Source: Bordetella genomosp. 1
Lineage (GTDB): Bacteria > Pseudomonadota > Gammaproteobacteria > Burkholderiales > Burkholderiaceae_B
Assembly: GCF_002261335.1 (NCBI RefSeq)
Contig: NZ_NEVL01000002.1
Span: forward strand, 124,001 to 188,000
Direction of reading: 5' to 3'
DNA length: 64,000 nucleotides
In this document: positions 1 through 9,955 of the stretch, piece by piece
Layout: the number at the start of each line of letters is the position of its first letter
Position numbering within the stretch: position 1 is the stretch's first letter
Position numbers and translations under genes: made by a program
Notes under the pieces: generated by a model
Databases searched by the model: none
What the model was told of the DNA's origin: nothing
The model's input: only the letters and a program-made list of their open reading frames with translations

Positions 1-779
1 GCTTCCACTACGCGCCGGGCGGCAACGCGACCGACGTCAACACCGGAGGGAATGCCACGCCTCAGATCAGCCCGTATTCCATCTGGGACCTGAATTTCCG
101 GCCTCGCTGCGCCAACGCGCGAGGAATGGTTCTCGTGGCCGATTCCTTCTGGACCGACATCTATCTGCTCGGGGTGGACCACATCGTGAACGGCACCAGC
201 CGAAACGGCGTGGTGATCGCAGATGGCGGCGAGCCCCCCCGCCGGCCGTTGACCTGTGGGGGTAACGGTGTTGCCAAGGCAGCGCTGGACTGGTGGATGG
301 CGAACGAAATCATGATCAGTCACGGCAAGAAGCTCTTGTCGTATGAAGAGGCCTGCACGGCATTCTTTGGCGCGCGGGAAGGGGTGCCACGTGGCAATGA
401 CCCGGTGACCACCGGGCTTGCCACGACCAACACTGCAAGCTATGCGCATGACTACATGATGACGTCCAAATGGGGCGTCATTCAGGCGACAGGCTGTCAA
501 TGGGTATGGGGCCGCGAGCTCGGGTATTCCGTTGGAGCCTCGCCTTATGACGGGTCCCCGCGGACGCCCCAGATCAAGCCGGACTTCTACGCGATGTCGG
601 ATAGCCGCGGCGTTCTGATTCAAGACACGGAGACGGCCACTCGCGGCGCGCTGCTTGGCGGCAAATGGAACGCCTCCGTTGGGCAGCCCGGGTCTCGCTG
701 TCTCGACTGGGCCGACGGCGTTCAACTCACGTCGATATCGATCAGTGCGCGCGGCCGTGCCGACCACTGGATTCGGTAG
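1..779 (+). CDS. Phage tail/receptor-binding protein with DGR-target-like C-type-lectin domain (5' end outside window)
   Basis: The reading frame is open from base 3 with no stop, so the gene begins upstream of the window. About 258 residues are visible. The C-terminus (ALLGGKWNA, GSRCLDW, then ISARGRADHWIR) has the layout of the C-type-lectin/FGE-sulfatase-like variable domain of phage receptor-binding proteins such as the Bordetella phage major tropism determinant: a GG-x-W motif, a GSR-C-x-x-W motif and a terminal ARGRADH motif. The likely role is host-surface binding at the tail tip. A strong terminator follows and lysis genes lie downstream on the same strand, the usual late-gene order. 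No reverse transcriptase, Avd or template repeat is visible in this window. Family assignment rests on motif recognition; exact tail function is inferred. Confidence 0.72.
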   Translation, partial: FHYAPGGNATDVNTGGNATPQISPYSIWDLNFRPRCANARGMVLVADSFWTDIYLLGVDHIVNGTSRNGVVIADGGEPPRRPLTCGGNGVAKAALDWWMANEIMISHGKKLLSYEEACTAFFGAREGVPRGNDPVTTGLATTNTASYAHDYMMTSKWGVIQATGCQWVWGRELGYSVGASPYDGSPRTPQIKPDFYAMSDSRGVLIQDTETATRGALLGGKWNASVGQPGSRCLDWADGVQLTSISISARGRADHWIR

Positions 780-800
780 GCCTGGCGCCCGCCAAGCACA

Positions 801-822
801 GCCCGCTTCGGCGGGTTTTTTT
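801..822 (+). terminator. Rho-independent terminator after tail-protein gene
   Basis: Stem CCCGC/GCGGG closed by a TTCG tetraloop and followed by seven Ts, 22 bases after the tail-protein stop codon. In retroelement-diversified genes a short hairpin at this position can also serve in mutagenic homing; here it is most simply a terminator. Confidence 0.8.
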
Positions 823-861
823 GTCCCTACGTCGGCAATATCCGACTCTCCGGAGATACAG

Positions 862-1188
862 GTGGCAGACGAACACCTCACCGACGCAGTCCTTAAGTCG
901 ATGCATGCGAAGCAATCTTCACTCGAGCTACGCATTGAAGACATCGACACACGCCTTGCTCAGATGGAGCAAAACATGGCAAGCAACACTGACGCGACGA
1001 AACGCAACGCGGACGCCGTCGAGCAGATCCGGCAGAACACCCAGGACATCATCGACACGTTCCAGGCGCTTACCGGCGGCTTCAAGGTGCTGCAGGGGCT
1101 TGGGAACCTGGCCAAGCCGCTGACCTACATCGTGGTCTTTCTCACTGCCGTCTACACGGCATACTCGACGTGGCGGGGGTTCAAATGA
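862..1188 (+). CDS. Small phage membrane protein with coiled coil, probable holin or lysis accessory
   Basis: Encodes 108 residues from a GTG at 862, chosen because CGGAGA lies 5-10 bases upstream; the frame extends further 5' but would overlap the tail gene. The N-terminal two thirds are hydrophilic and look coiled-coil (heptad-like SLELRIEDIDTRLAQMEQN). Near the C-terminus is one hydrophobic segment (about LTYIVVFLTAVYTAY), then a short positively charged tail. The stop codon overlaps the ATG of the lysozyme gene in an ATGA. A single-span protein directly before endolysin and spanins suggests a holin or pinholin-type function, but no family was recognised, so that role is inferred from position. 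Confidence 0.55.
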   Translation: MADEHLTDAVLKSMHAKQSSLELRIEDIDTRLAQMEQNMASNTDATKRNADAVEQIRQNTQDIIDTFQALTGGFKVLQGLGNLAKPLTYIVVFLTAVYTAYSTWRGFK

Positions 1189-1739
1189 AGCTCGGAACCA
1201 AAGTCAAGGGCGGCGCTGCTGCTCTCGTAGCGTCCGGCGCCATCGCGATCTTCTCTGGACCTCTCCAGGAGTTCCTCGGCAAGTGGGAGGGCGACGGGCA
1301 GAACATCGTCTATGCCGACAAGCTCGCCGGCGGGCTGCCCACGGTGTGCAAGGGCATCACGCGACACACCAGCCCTGCCCCGGTCGTCGTCGGCGACTAC
1401 TGGTCGCCCGAGCGCTGCGCTGAAGTCGAACGCATGGTCGTGGGCAAAGACCAGCTGAAGCTGGCCCAGTGCATTAATGTGGCCATCAGCCAGCCGATCT
1501 TCGACGCACTCAGCAGCCACGCCCACAACTTTGGTGTGCCCAGCACCTGCGCGAGCCGCGCCGTAGGCCTCATCAACGCCGGCCGCTTGGCCGAGGGATG
1601 CAATGCTCTGGCGAACGCGCCGGACGGCTCGCCCGTCTGGTCCTTTGTCACTGGGCCGGGTGGGCAGAAGGTTTTCGTGCAAGGCCTGCGCAACCGCAGG
1701 CTCGACGAACGCCGCCTCTGTCTCTCGGGGCTGCAATGA
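1185..1739 (+). CDS. Phage lysozyme (endolysin, GH24 type) with N-terminal signal-anchor segment
   Basis: 184 residues from the ATG overlapping the preceding stop (ATGA); GGGGGT upstream can act as ribosome binding site. The protein hydrolyses the peptidoglycan glycan backbone at host lysis. Residues about 9-24 are a weakly hydrophobic Ala/Gly-rich segment typical of signal-arrest-release endolysins, which sit in the inner membrane until it is depolarised. The catalytic triad of T4-type lysozymes is recognisable as E35 in GKWEGDG, D45 in VYADKL and T53 in LPTVCKGIT. Length fits the family. The gene overlaps the Rz gene at its 3' end (ATGA), giving a compact holin-lysin-spanin cassette. Confidence 0.85.
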   Translation: MKLGTKVKGGAAALVASGAIAIFSGPLQEFLGKWEGDGQNIVYADKLAGGLPTVCKGITRHTSPAPVVVGDYWSPERCAEVERMVVGKDQLKLAQCINVAISQPIFDALSSHAHNFGVPSTCASRAVGLINAGRLAEGCNALANAPDGSPVWSFVTGPGGQKVFVQGLRNRRLDERRLCLSGLQ

Positions 1740-2209
1740 TTCCGCGCGCGGCCTGGCCGTACCTGATCGGTGCCGCCGTGCTGGCGCTGGCGCTGGCCGG
1801 CTGGCGCATCGACCGGCAGCTGTACGGCGCGCGGCAGTATGACGCCGGCGTCGCCACTGAGCGCGCCGCCACGCTCGAGCGCCAGGCGCGCGTCGAGCGC
1901 GCAATGCAGGAGGAACGAGATCGTGCTGATGCCAAATACCGCGGTGCCGTCGTGGCGCGCCAGGATGCTGAAAAGACTGCTGCTGCCCAGCGCGCTCGTA
2001 TTGACGGGCTGCTGCGCGAGCTCGCAGCCGGCCGGCGTGCCGCGGCTGCCGGAGCCAGCGGCGGACCTCATGAAGCCGGCCCCGACTGGATCGGAGTTAT
2101 TGGGGCGTGTGTCGCGGAATATGAGCGACTGGGCGGAGATGCTGCAGAATGGGCCGACCAAGTGAACGGGCTGCAGGGCTACGTGCGTTCGCTCAAGCTG
2201 GCGCCGTAG
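1736..2209 (+). CDS. Rz-like inner-membrane spanin subunit
   Basis: 157 residues from an ATG overlapping the lysozyme stop. One N-terminal transmembrane helix (about residues 5-22, rich in Leu/Ala) is followed by a long charged helix full of Glu, Arg and Ala suited to a periplasmic coiled coil. This is the standard architecture of Rz, the inner-membrane half of the spanin complex that fuses inner and outer membranes in the last step of lysis. A small lipoprotein gene, Rz1, is embedded in another frame inside it, which is the classical nested arrangement and strengthens both calls. Confidence 0.82.
   Translation: MIPRAAWPYLIGAAVLALALAGWRIDRQLYGARQYDAGVATERAATLERQARVERAMQEERDRADAKYRGAVVARQDAEKTAAAQRARIDGLLRELAAGRRAAAAGASGGPHEAGPDWIGVIGACVAEYERLGGDAAEWADQVNGLQGYVRSLKLAP
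1965..2165 (+). CDS. Rz1-like outer-membrane spanin lipoprotein, nested inside the Rz gene
   Basis: 66 residues encoded wholly within the Rz gene in another forward frame. The start MLKRLLLPSALVLTGC is a short lipoprotein signal peptide with the lipobox LTGC. The mature part is small and proline-rich (PAGVPRLPEPAADLMKPAP), as in Rz1 proteins. After lipidation it would sit in the outer membrane and pair with the C-terminus of Rz across the periplasm. The nested frame, lipobox and proline content are seen directly; the spanin role follows from the family. Confidence 0.8.
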   Translation: MLKRLLLPSALVLTGCCASSQPAGVPRLPEPAADLMKPAPTGSELLGRVSRNMSDWAEMLQNGPTK

Positions 2210-2636
2210 CGTCCTCCAGGCCCAGTACCAGATCCTTGCCCACCGCGCGCAGGGCGGCGGCAAGCGTATCGATCTTGGTGGCGTGGCCAAGGTTCACGAT
2301 TCGCGCAACTTCCTGGCGGGGCACGCCCATACGGCGCGAGAGCTCAACCTGGGTGATGCGCTGCCGCACTATCTCGTTGAGCAGCAGCACCTTTGCGTAG
2401 GCGCTCGCTGGCAGGTCCACCATCACCTCGCCGTGCTGCGCGGGCGAGGGCGGCGGGACTGCGCGCTGGTCTTCAAAATAGAACTCCATAGCCGTGAGCA
2501 ACGCGTCCGAGGCCATGGTCTGTGCTTCCTCTTGCGTATCGCCGCAGGTGAGCGCTTCCGGGATGTCGCGGAACGACACCGTAAAGCCGCCGTCGCCGGG
2601 TTCAATCAGTGCAGGGTATCGAGCCATAATGTGCAT
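2193..2636 (-). CDS. hicB: HicB-family antitoxin with C-terminal helix-turn-helix
   Basis: 147 residues from ATG 2636; a second ATG nine bases inside (2627) would give the common MARYPALIE start, and the ribosome binding site does not decide between them. The N-terminal half (residues about 4-65: ARYPALIEPGDGGFTVSFRDIPEA) is the partial RNase H-like HicB fold that binds the toxin. The C-terminal part (about 95-135: QVELSRRMGVPRQEVARI) is a Xre-like helix-turn-helix for autorepression. It lies 46 bases downstream of hicA on the same transcript, the usual toxin-first order. Prophage-borne hicAB modules commonly promote element maintenance or phage defence. Confidence 0.88.
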   Translation of the reverse strand: MHIMARYPALIEPGDGGFTVSFRDIPEALTCGDTQEEAQTMASDALLTAMEFYFEDQRAVPPPSPAQHGEVMVDLPASAYAKVLLLNEIVRQRITQVELSRRMGVPRQEVARIVNLGHATKIDTLAAALRAVGKDLVLGLEDATAPA

Positions 2637-2682
2637 GCGGTGAGGCCTAGCGCGAGTGGGAAGCCCCTTTCGGGGCCTCCCT

Positions 2683-2859
2683 TTACTTCAGTCCTAGTTG
2701 CTTCAGGATTTTCTTCCTCAGCGGCTCCGGAAGCTCTTTGCTTGGGTGCCGGGGAAGGGTGGTCTGTTTTCCCTGGTAGTAGGCTTTCGTGTGGTTTGTG
2801 CCCTCTACGAAAGTCACCCCGTGGGAAGCGAGCCACCGTCTGAACTCGCTTTGCTTCAC
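2683..2859 (-). CDS. hicA: HicA-family mRNA interferase toxin
   Basis: 58 residues from a GTG at 2859, chosen because AAGGAGG sits just upstream at optimal spacing; the longer in-frame version would start inside the promoter. The protein is a double-stranded-RNA-binding-fold ribonuclease that cleaves mRNA and is neutralised by HicB. The catalytic histidine is in GTNHTKAYY (H23), and the basic C-terminus LRKKILKQLGLK is typical. A strong promoter with an overlapping inverted repeat lies directly upstream. Length matches the family's usual 55-85 residues, so the toxin looks intact. Confidence 0.88.
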   Translation of the reverse strand: MKQSEFRRWLASHGVTFVEGTNHTKAYYQGKQTTLPRHPSKELPEPLRKKILKQLGLK

Positions 2860-2879
2860 CGCACCTCCTTGTTTCGTTG

Positions 2880-2919
2880 ACAATGGAATCATTGTACGCA
2901 TAAATGCATACGCCGTCAA
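2880..2919 (-). promoter_or_regulatory. hicAB promoter with overlapping operator palindrome
   Basis: On the minus strand a -35 TTGACG (2914-2919) and a -10 TACAAT (2891-2896) are separated by exactly 17 bases. The -10 is overlapped by ACAATGATTCCATTGT (2880-2895), a perfect inverted repeat with 6-base arms and a 4-base centre. It is well placed for autorepression by the HicB helix-turn-helix; the binding itself is inferred. Confidence 0.75.
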
Positions 2920-2935
2920 CAAAAAAGATGCGTCG

Positions 2936-3250
2936 CTATACGGTCCATTCCAGCCACCAACCTTGGTAGTACCGCTGGTGCATGATCTCCTCCGAGCCCA
3001 CGAACATCATGGCGCGCCGGCTGCTGTCCATGAAGATCAGGCGCGGGTCGAGCAGGTCGGGCACTGCGGACTTCTCGATCGCGCCGAACTTCTGCAGCCG
3101 GTCAAGGGTGAGCCGGTTCTCCATCCTGGACAGCGCCTGGTTGTTCATGGCGATCAGGCGCACTTCGGCCGGGATCGGCTCGGGCCAGCTGGCGCGCTCG
3201 AGCTTCTTTCCAAGGTGGTGGGTGAGGGTGACGGTGCAGGTCCTATGCAT
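2936..3250 (-). CDS. Hypothetical protein, probably prophage-borne
   Basis: 104 residues from ATG 3250 (an upstream ATG at 3259 would add three). No domain was recognised. The protein is basic at the N-terminus (VTLTHHLGKKLERA), lacks a signal peptide or membrane segment, and ends in aromatic-rich MHQRYYQGWWLEWTV. It lies between hicA and the tRNA-Cys gene on the minus strand, so it is the last visible gene of the prophage end. The coding call rests on an uninterrupted frame filling the gap; function is unknown. Confidence 0.5.
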   Translation of the reverse strand: MHRTCTVTLTHHLGKKLERASWPEPIPAEVRLIAMNNQALSRMENRLTLDRLQKFGAIEKSAVPDLLDPRLIFMDSSRRAMMFVGSEEIMHQRYYQGWWLEWTV

Positions 3251-3334
3251 GGCGATCAACTGGATATGCGTCCAGTGTAATGCCTAGACCAGGGATTGTT
3301 ATGGCAGAAAATCCCCACACAGTCGCCAGAATGC

Positions 3335-3357
3335 AAAAAGCCCGCATCGCTGCGGGC
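3335..3357 (-). terminator. Terminator downstream of tRNA-Gly/tRNA-Cys
   Basis: Read on the minus strand, stem GCCCGCA/TGCGGGC with a 4-base loop is followed by five Ts, 11 bases past the CCA end of tRNA-Cys. Confidence 0.8.
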
Positions 3358-3368
3358 CTTGATTTGCT

Positions 3369-3442
3369 TGGAGGCGCAAGCCGGAATCGAACCGACGTAC
3401 ACGGATTTGCAATCCGCTGCATAACCACTCTGCCATTGCGCC
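3369..3442 (-). tRNA. tRNA-Cys (GCA)
   Basis: A 74-base cloverleaf with acceptor stem GGCGCAA/TTGCGCC, anticodon loop TTGCAAA giving anticodon GCA, T-loop GGTTCGATTCC and an encoded CCA end. Its 3' end faces the prophage genes, so it is a plausible integration site. Confidence 0.95.
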
Positions 3443-3501
3443 GGCAGTTCACAAGAAAAAAGGAAGCGCGGCATAAGCCAGTTGCTTCCCTTTTTGATGT
3501 T

Positions 3502-3577
3502 TGGAGCGGGAGACGAGTCTCGAACTCGCGACCTCAACCTTGGCAAGGTTGCGCTCTACCAACTGAGCTACTCCCGC
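3502..3577 (-). tRNA. tRNA-Gly (GCC), copy 1
   Basis: A 76-base tRNA with acceptor stem GCGGGAG/CTCCCGC, anticodon GCC in CTTGCCAAG and an encoded CCA. It is identical over its whole length to the tRNA-Gly at 33920-33995. It is transcribed ahead of tRNA-Cys, 59 bases apart, probably as one precursor. Confidence 0.95.
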
Positions 3578-3726
3578 AGATTTCACTTTTGGATTCGCGC
3601 CTTTGAACTTCCTTGACCCGTTGGTGGGCATGACGTGCATGCTGGGGTCTGGCTCGATGTCCGGATCACGGATTTCTCGTTTCAGTGCCGTTTTTCAGGC
3701 AGCTGCGTGATCAGCGAAGAAAAGAA

Positions 3727-4884
3727 TTATACATGTTTTTTGGATTTGTGCTCAAGTCGCGCGAAAGCCGCATCGATTTCTTCGGCCCCCACATCCCGCA
3801 CGATGAGGATGAGGGCGCCTGCAAGGGCGCCTGCAAGGGCGCCTGATGGGGCACCTGCTGCGGCGTTTGCTCGAGCGCCGGCTGGACCGCCAGCCGGGAT
3901 GCCAGACGGCGCATCAGCAGCGCCGCCGGCCACACCGGCAGCGGGGGGCGTGCCATCTCCCGCTGCGTCGTCCGGCGTGCCCGCCGGCCGGGCCAGCGGC
4001 TCGGGATGCGAGAACACATGATGCACGCCATGCACCGCGCGCACGGTGCCGTCGTTCCAGCGCAGCAGGCCCTTGGCGCGCAGCAGGCGCTCGCCCAGCG
4101 TGCGCTGCATGTGCCGGACCCAGGCGGCGTAGGTCTCCCAGTCCATCGGTTCGGCCGGCTGGCGCCACGCGTACGACACGATGCCATAGCGCAGCACGTG
4201 GGCGATCGGCGTGGCCGGGGCGCCGCCGGCCGGCACGGCGTCGAGATGGCGCGCCTGCAGGTTTTCGAACAGGCGCGGCGCGGCGTCGGCGCGGTTGGCC
4301 GGTGTGATGCACTGCACCGGCGCGGTGGGGTTGCGCGCGGCGAGCGCGTCGCCGATGGCCGCGATCGCGGCGGCGTCGGCCTGGTCGGTCTTGGTCAGCG
4401 CGATGCGGTCGGCGATGGCGATCTGGGTGGCGGCCTCGCGATAGTCGGCCAGCGTGGCCAGGCCATGCAACGCGTCCACCGTGGTGACCGCGCCGTCGAA
4501 GCGGTAGTGGCGCGCGATCAGGGGATCGGCCGCCAGCGTGTTGATGACCGGGCCGGGATCGGCCAGGCCGGAGGTCTCGACCACCACCCGCGCGAACGGC
4601 GGGATCTCGCCGCGCTGGCGGCGGTAGAAGAGCGACTCGAGCGTGTCCTGCAGCGAGCTGCTCGACGCGCAGCACAGGCAGCCCGAGTCGAGCAGCACCA
4701 CGTCGGTGTCGTCGGCCTGGCCCACCAGCACGTGGTCGAGGCCGACTTCGCCGAATTCGTTGATGATGACCGCGGTGTCGGCGAAGGCGGGGCTGCGCAC
4801 CAGCGTGGACAGCAGCGTGGTCTTGCCGCTGCCCAGAAAACCGGTCAGCAGCACCACCGGCAGTGCGTTCGCCGAACCGCTCAT
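3727..4884 (-). CDS. CobW/COG0523-family GTPase, putative metal chaperone
   Basis: 385 residues. The N-terminal G3E GTPase domain has a Walker A GFLGSGKTT (K21), the family's metal-binding GCLCC (C69, C71, C72), ETSGLADP as Walker B and TKTDQ as base recognition. The C-terminal CobW_C domain follows, but after about residue 290 it is interrupted by some 75 residues of Ala/Gly/Pro-rich low complexity before the fold resumes at LILIVRDVGAEEIDAAF. Members deliver zinc, cobalt or other metals to specific enzymes using GTP. It is the last gene of the operon that starts with the aconitase homologue, four bases after the isochorismatase-family gene. That suggests it supplies metal to the cyclic amidohydrolase encoded two genes upstream. 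Client and metal are inferred. Confidence 0.85.
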   Translation of the reverse strand: MSGSANALPVVLLTGFLGSGKTTLLSTLVRSPAFADTAVIINEFGEVGLDHVLVGQADDTDVVLLDSGCLCCASSSSLQDTLESLFYRRQRGEIPPFARVVVETSGLADPGPVINTLAADPLIARHYRFDGAVTTVDALHGLATLADYREAATQIAIADRIALTKTDQADAAAIAAIGDALAARNPTAPVQCITPANRADAAPRLFENLQARHLDAVPAGGAPATPIAHVLRYGIVSYAWRQPAEPMDWETYAAWVRHMQRTLGERLLRAKGLLRWNDGTVRAVHGVHHVFSHPEPLARPAGTPDDAAGDGTPPAAGVAGGAADAPSGIPAGGPAGARANAAAGAPSGALAGALAGALILIVRDVGAEEIDAAFARLEHKSKKHV

Positions 4885-4888
4885 GGCC

Positions 4889-5608
4889 TCAGGCCGCCGG
4901 CGCGGGCAGGCCGCGCAGGTAGTCCTGCACCTCGGCCGACGGGATCACGTCGGCATACTTGCAGTTGAGGTCGAACAGGCTCATGGCGTGGCTGGACTGG
5001 AAGCGGTCGAACGCCGCCTCTTCGGGAATGATGACCTTGAAATTGTACGAATAGGCATCGACCGTCGTGGCGCGCAGGCAGCCCGACGAGGTGCAGCCCA
5101 CCAGGATCAGCGTGTCCACGTCGAGGAAGTTGAGGTGGCTCATGAAGATCGTGCCGAAGAAGCACGAGGGCTTCTGCTTGGTGATGCGGATGTCCTGCGG
5201 ACGCGGCGCCAGCGGCTCCACCGTCTGCGTGGCGTGCGTGTCGGCCAGCACGGTCTTCTCGCCGCCGCGGTGGTTCTTGCCCACCTGCACGCCGCTGTCC
5301 AGCAGGTCCGCGCGGCGGCCGCTCTCGGTGTAGAACACCGGAATGTTCTTGTCGCGCGCCAGTTCCAGCAACGGCACGATGTGCGCGACCGCTTCCCAGG
5401 CCTCGCGGCCGCAGTGCGTGCGGTATTGCTTCAGGCCTTCGAGAATGTCTTCGGGCTTGTCGCCGCAGAAGTTGTACTGCACGTCGATGATGAAGAGGGC
5501 CGGGCGCTTGCCGAAGCCGCCGCGCTTGCCGTAGCCGGCCTGGGCCAGCACCTGCTTGTCGCGCTCGGTCAGAAAGTCGTCCCAGATCCGTTTCTTGGTT
5601 TCGCTCAT
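4889..5608 (-). CDS. Isochorismatase-family amidohydrolase (N-carbamoylsarcosine amidase / maleamate amidase type)
   Basis: 239 residues; the start MSETKKRIWDDF is preceded by an upstream gene ending 17 bases away. The cysteine-hydrolase triad is visible: D42 in LFIIDVQYNF, a lysine in ITKQKPSCF (K144 or K146) and nucleophile C177 in GCTSSGCLRATT. The N-terminal extension (AGYGKRGGFGKRPAL) resembles N-carbamoylsarcosine amidohydrolase and its relatives, which include the maleamate amidase NicF. Enzymes of this group release ammonia from a carbamoyl or amide group. Directly downstream of a cyclic amidohydrolase, it would fit as the second hydrolysis of a ring-opened ureide or half-amide. The substrate is not determined by sequence. 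Confidence 0.82.
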   Translation of the reverse strand: MSETKKRIWDDFLTERDKQVLAQAGYGKRGGFGKRPALFIIDVQYNFCGDKPEDILEGLKQYRTHCGREAWEAVAHIVPLLELARDKNIPVFYTESGRRADLLDSGVQVGKNHRGGEKTVLADTHATQTVEPLAPRPQDIRITKQKPSCFFGTIFMSHLNFLDVDTLILVGCTSSGCLRATTVDAYSYNFKVIIPEEAAFDRFQSSHAMSLFDLNCKYADVIPSAEVQDYLRGLPAPAA

Positions 5609-5625
5609 GTCGGTTCCTGTATGCG

Positions 5626-6987
5626 TCAGAGTCGGTTCAGATAGCGTCCGCCGGGTTGGGCGCGCGCTGCGTCGGTGATGCGGCCATCCTGGGCCACGGT
5701 GCGGCCGCGCACGAAGGTGCGTACCGGCCAGCCCTTGAGGGTCATGCCCTCGTAGGGCGAGTAGTCGGCGTGGGATTCGAGCGTGGCGGGATCCACGGTG
5801 CGTTCCAGGTCGGGATCGACGATGACCAGGTCGGCGTCCTTGCCCACCGTCAGACTGCCCTTGGACGGCATGCGATAGATCTCGGCCGCGTTTTCGCAGG
5901 CCACCTTCACCAGCGTCTCCAGCGGCACGCCGCGGCGGTGATAGCCCTCGTGCAGCAGGATCGGCAGCATCAGGCCGGTGCCGGGAAAGCCATTGCTGGC
6001 GGTCCAGATGTCCTTGTCCTTGGTGACGCGCTTGCGCGGCACGTGATCGGTGCCGATCGTGGTGATCGAGCCGTCGAGCACGCCTTCCCACATCGCCTCG
6101 ACGTCGGCCTGGCCGCGCACCGGCGGATTCACCTTGGCGTAGGTGCCGGCGGGCGACTCGTCGTTCAAGAACAAATAGTGCGGGCAGGTCTCGACATGGA
6201 TCGGCGGCGCGTTGTGGGTGCGGCGGTGGCGGCGCGCCTCGTCGAGCGCCTCGCGGCTGCTCAGGTGCACGATGTTGACGGCAGCGCCGACCTTGTTGGC
6301 GAAGTAGCACACGCGGTGCACGTTCTCCGCTTCGAGGAAGTCGGGGCTCTGCTCGTTCCAGGCCTTCAGGTCGTCGCGGCCGGCGGCGCGCAAGGGATCG
6401 CGCAGCACCGGGATCACTTCGACGTTTTCGCAGTGCACGCCCATGATGGCGCCGGGAATGGCGGCCGTGGCGCGCAGCGCCGAATAGAGCAGGCCGTCGT
6501 CGATGTCGGTGAAGCCCTTCGACAGTCCGGCGGCGCCCTTGTACATCATGTAGAGCTTGTACGAGGTCACGCCAAAGCGGCGCGAGATCTCGGCCAGCGT
6601 GTCCACGTGCAGCTGGCTCGTGATGCCGAAGTGAAAGCCGAAGTCCACGCAGCTCTGCGACAGCGCGCGGGCGTGGGCCGCGTCGAACGATTCGCGGATG
6701 TCGGCCGAGCGATGGAACGACAGCACGGTGGTGGTGCCGCCCAGCGCGGCGAAGCGCGATTCCGTTTCGAAGTCGGTTTCGGGCGAGCCGAAGCCGAAGT
6801 GCACGTGCGGGTCGATCAGGCCGGGCAACACCCAGCGGCCTTCGCAATCGACGGTTTCGCGCGCGGCCAGCGTTTCGCCGTGTGCGGCGATCACGGCGAT
6901 CCGGCCGTCGCGCACGCCGAGCACGCCGTCGGTCAGGCCGTGGCCGGGCAGCATCAATCGGGCATTGGTCAGTACGAGATCCAGCAT
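5626..6987 (-). CDS. Cyclic amidohydrolase (dihydroorotase/hydantoinase/allantoinase superfamily)
   Basis: 453 residues, the full length for the family. The binuclear metal site is complete: H61 and H63 in DPHVHFG, carboxylated lysine K144 in SYKLYMMYKG, H185 in GVHCEN, H241 in HLSSRE and D314 in GTDHVPRKR. Such enzymes hydrolyse cyclic amides, imides or ureides in the cytoplasm. The start ATG at 6987 lies 19 bases from the aconitase-family stop, and the isochorismatase-type amidase follows 17 bases later, so the genes are clearly co-transcribed. Hydantoinase, dihydropyrimidinase, allantoinase and imidase cannot be told apart from motifs; the neighbours favour a ring whose product is a half-amide or carbamoyl acid. 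Confidence 0.88.
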   Translation of the reverse strand: MLDLVLTNARLMLPGHGLTDGVLGVRDGRIAVIAAHGETLAARETVDCEGRWVLPGLIDPHVHFGFGSPETDFETESRFAALGGTTTVLSFHRSADIRESFDAAHARALSQSCVDFGFHFGITSQLHVDTLAEISRRFGVTSYKLYMMYKGAAGLSKGFTDIDDGLLYSALRATAAIPGAIMGVHCENVEVIPVLRDPLRAAGRDDLKAWNEQSPDFLEAENVHRVCYFANKVGAAVNIVHLSSREALDEARRHRRTHNAPPIHVETCPHYLFLNDESPAGTYAKVNPPVRGQADVEAMWEGVLDGSITTIGTDHVPRKRVTKDKDIWTASNGFPGTGLMLPILLHEGYHRRGVPLETLVKVACENAAEIYRMPSKGSLTVGKDADLVIVDPDLERTVDPATLESHADYSPYEGMTLKGWPVRTFVRGRTVAQDGRITDAARAQPGGRYLNRL

Positions 6988-7006
6988 GGCAGTTCCTGCG
7001 TTGGCG

Positions 7007-9691
<2,685 letters not shown>

Positions 9692-9727
9692 GGCGGCGAT
9701 GTTGGGCGAAAATCTCAACTGGCGATC

Positions 9728-9764
9728 ATCTTACGGCTGCACTCCGGATAGTGTCAACACTATC
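9728..9764 (-). promoter_or_regulatory. Promoter and operator of the aconitase-family operon
   Basis: On the minus strand a consensus -35 TTGACA (9752-9757) and a -10 TAAGAT (9728-9733) are 18 bases apart, 37 bases upstream of the ATG. The -35 is embedded in GATAGTGTCAACACTATC (9747-9764), a perfect inverted repeat with 8-base arms and a 2-base centre. Twelve bases of it (TGTCAACACTAT) recur at the GntR gene start, so the divergent regulator is the likely ligand. Confidence 0.75.
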
Positions 9765-9955
9765 GCGGCTTACTGTAGTCGATGGCAGGTTGCCAAGCCG
9801 CCCGAATTGCCGGGCTCCACACCCAAAGTGTCTGCGTTATTGCGTAGGAAATACCTAGGGTTTTCCCAGGGTTATGCGTGGGCGTCCCTGTAATTTCCCC
9901 TCGGATGGTGTGTTTTTCACGCGTCAATCTGTTTTTGCGCTTGTTGGCAAAAGAG

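Noticed and set aside
1-3300. A complete diversity-generating retroelement next to the tail protein
   Set aside because: No reverse transcriptase, Avd gene or adenine-rich template copy was found in the window; only the target-like domain is present.
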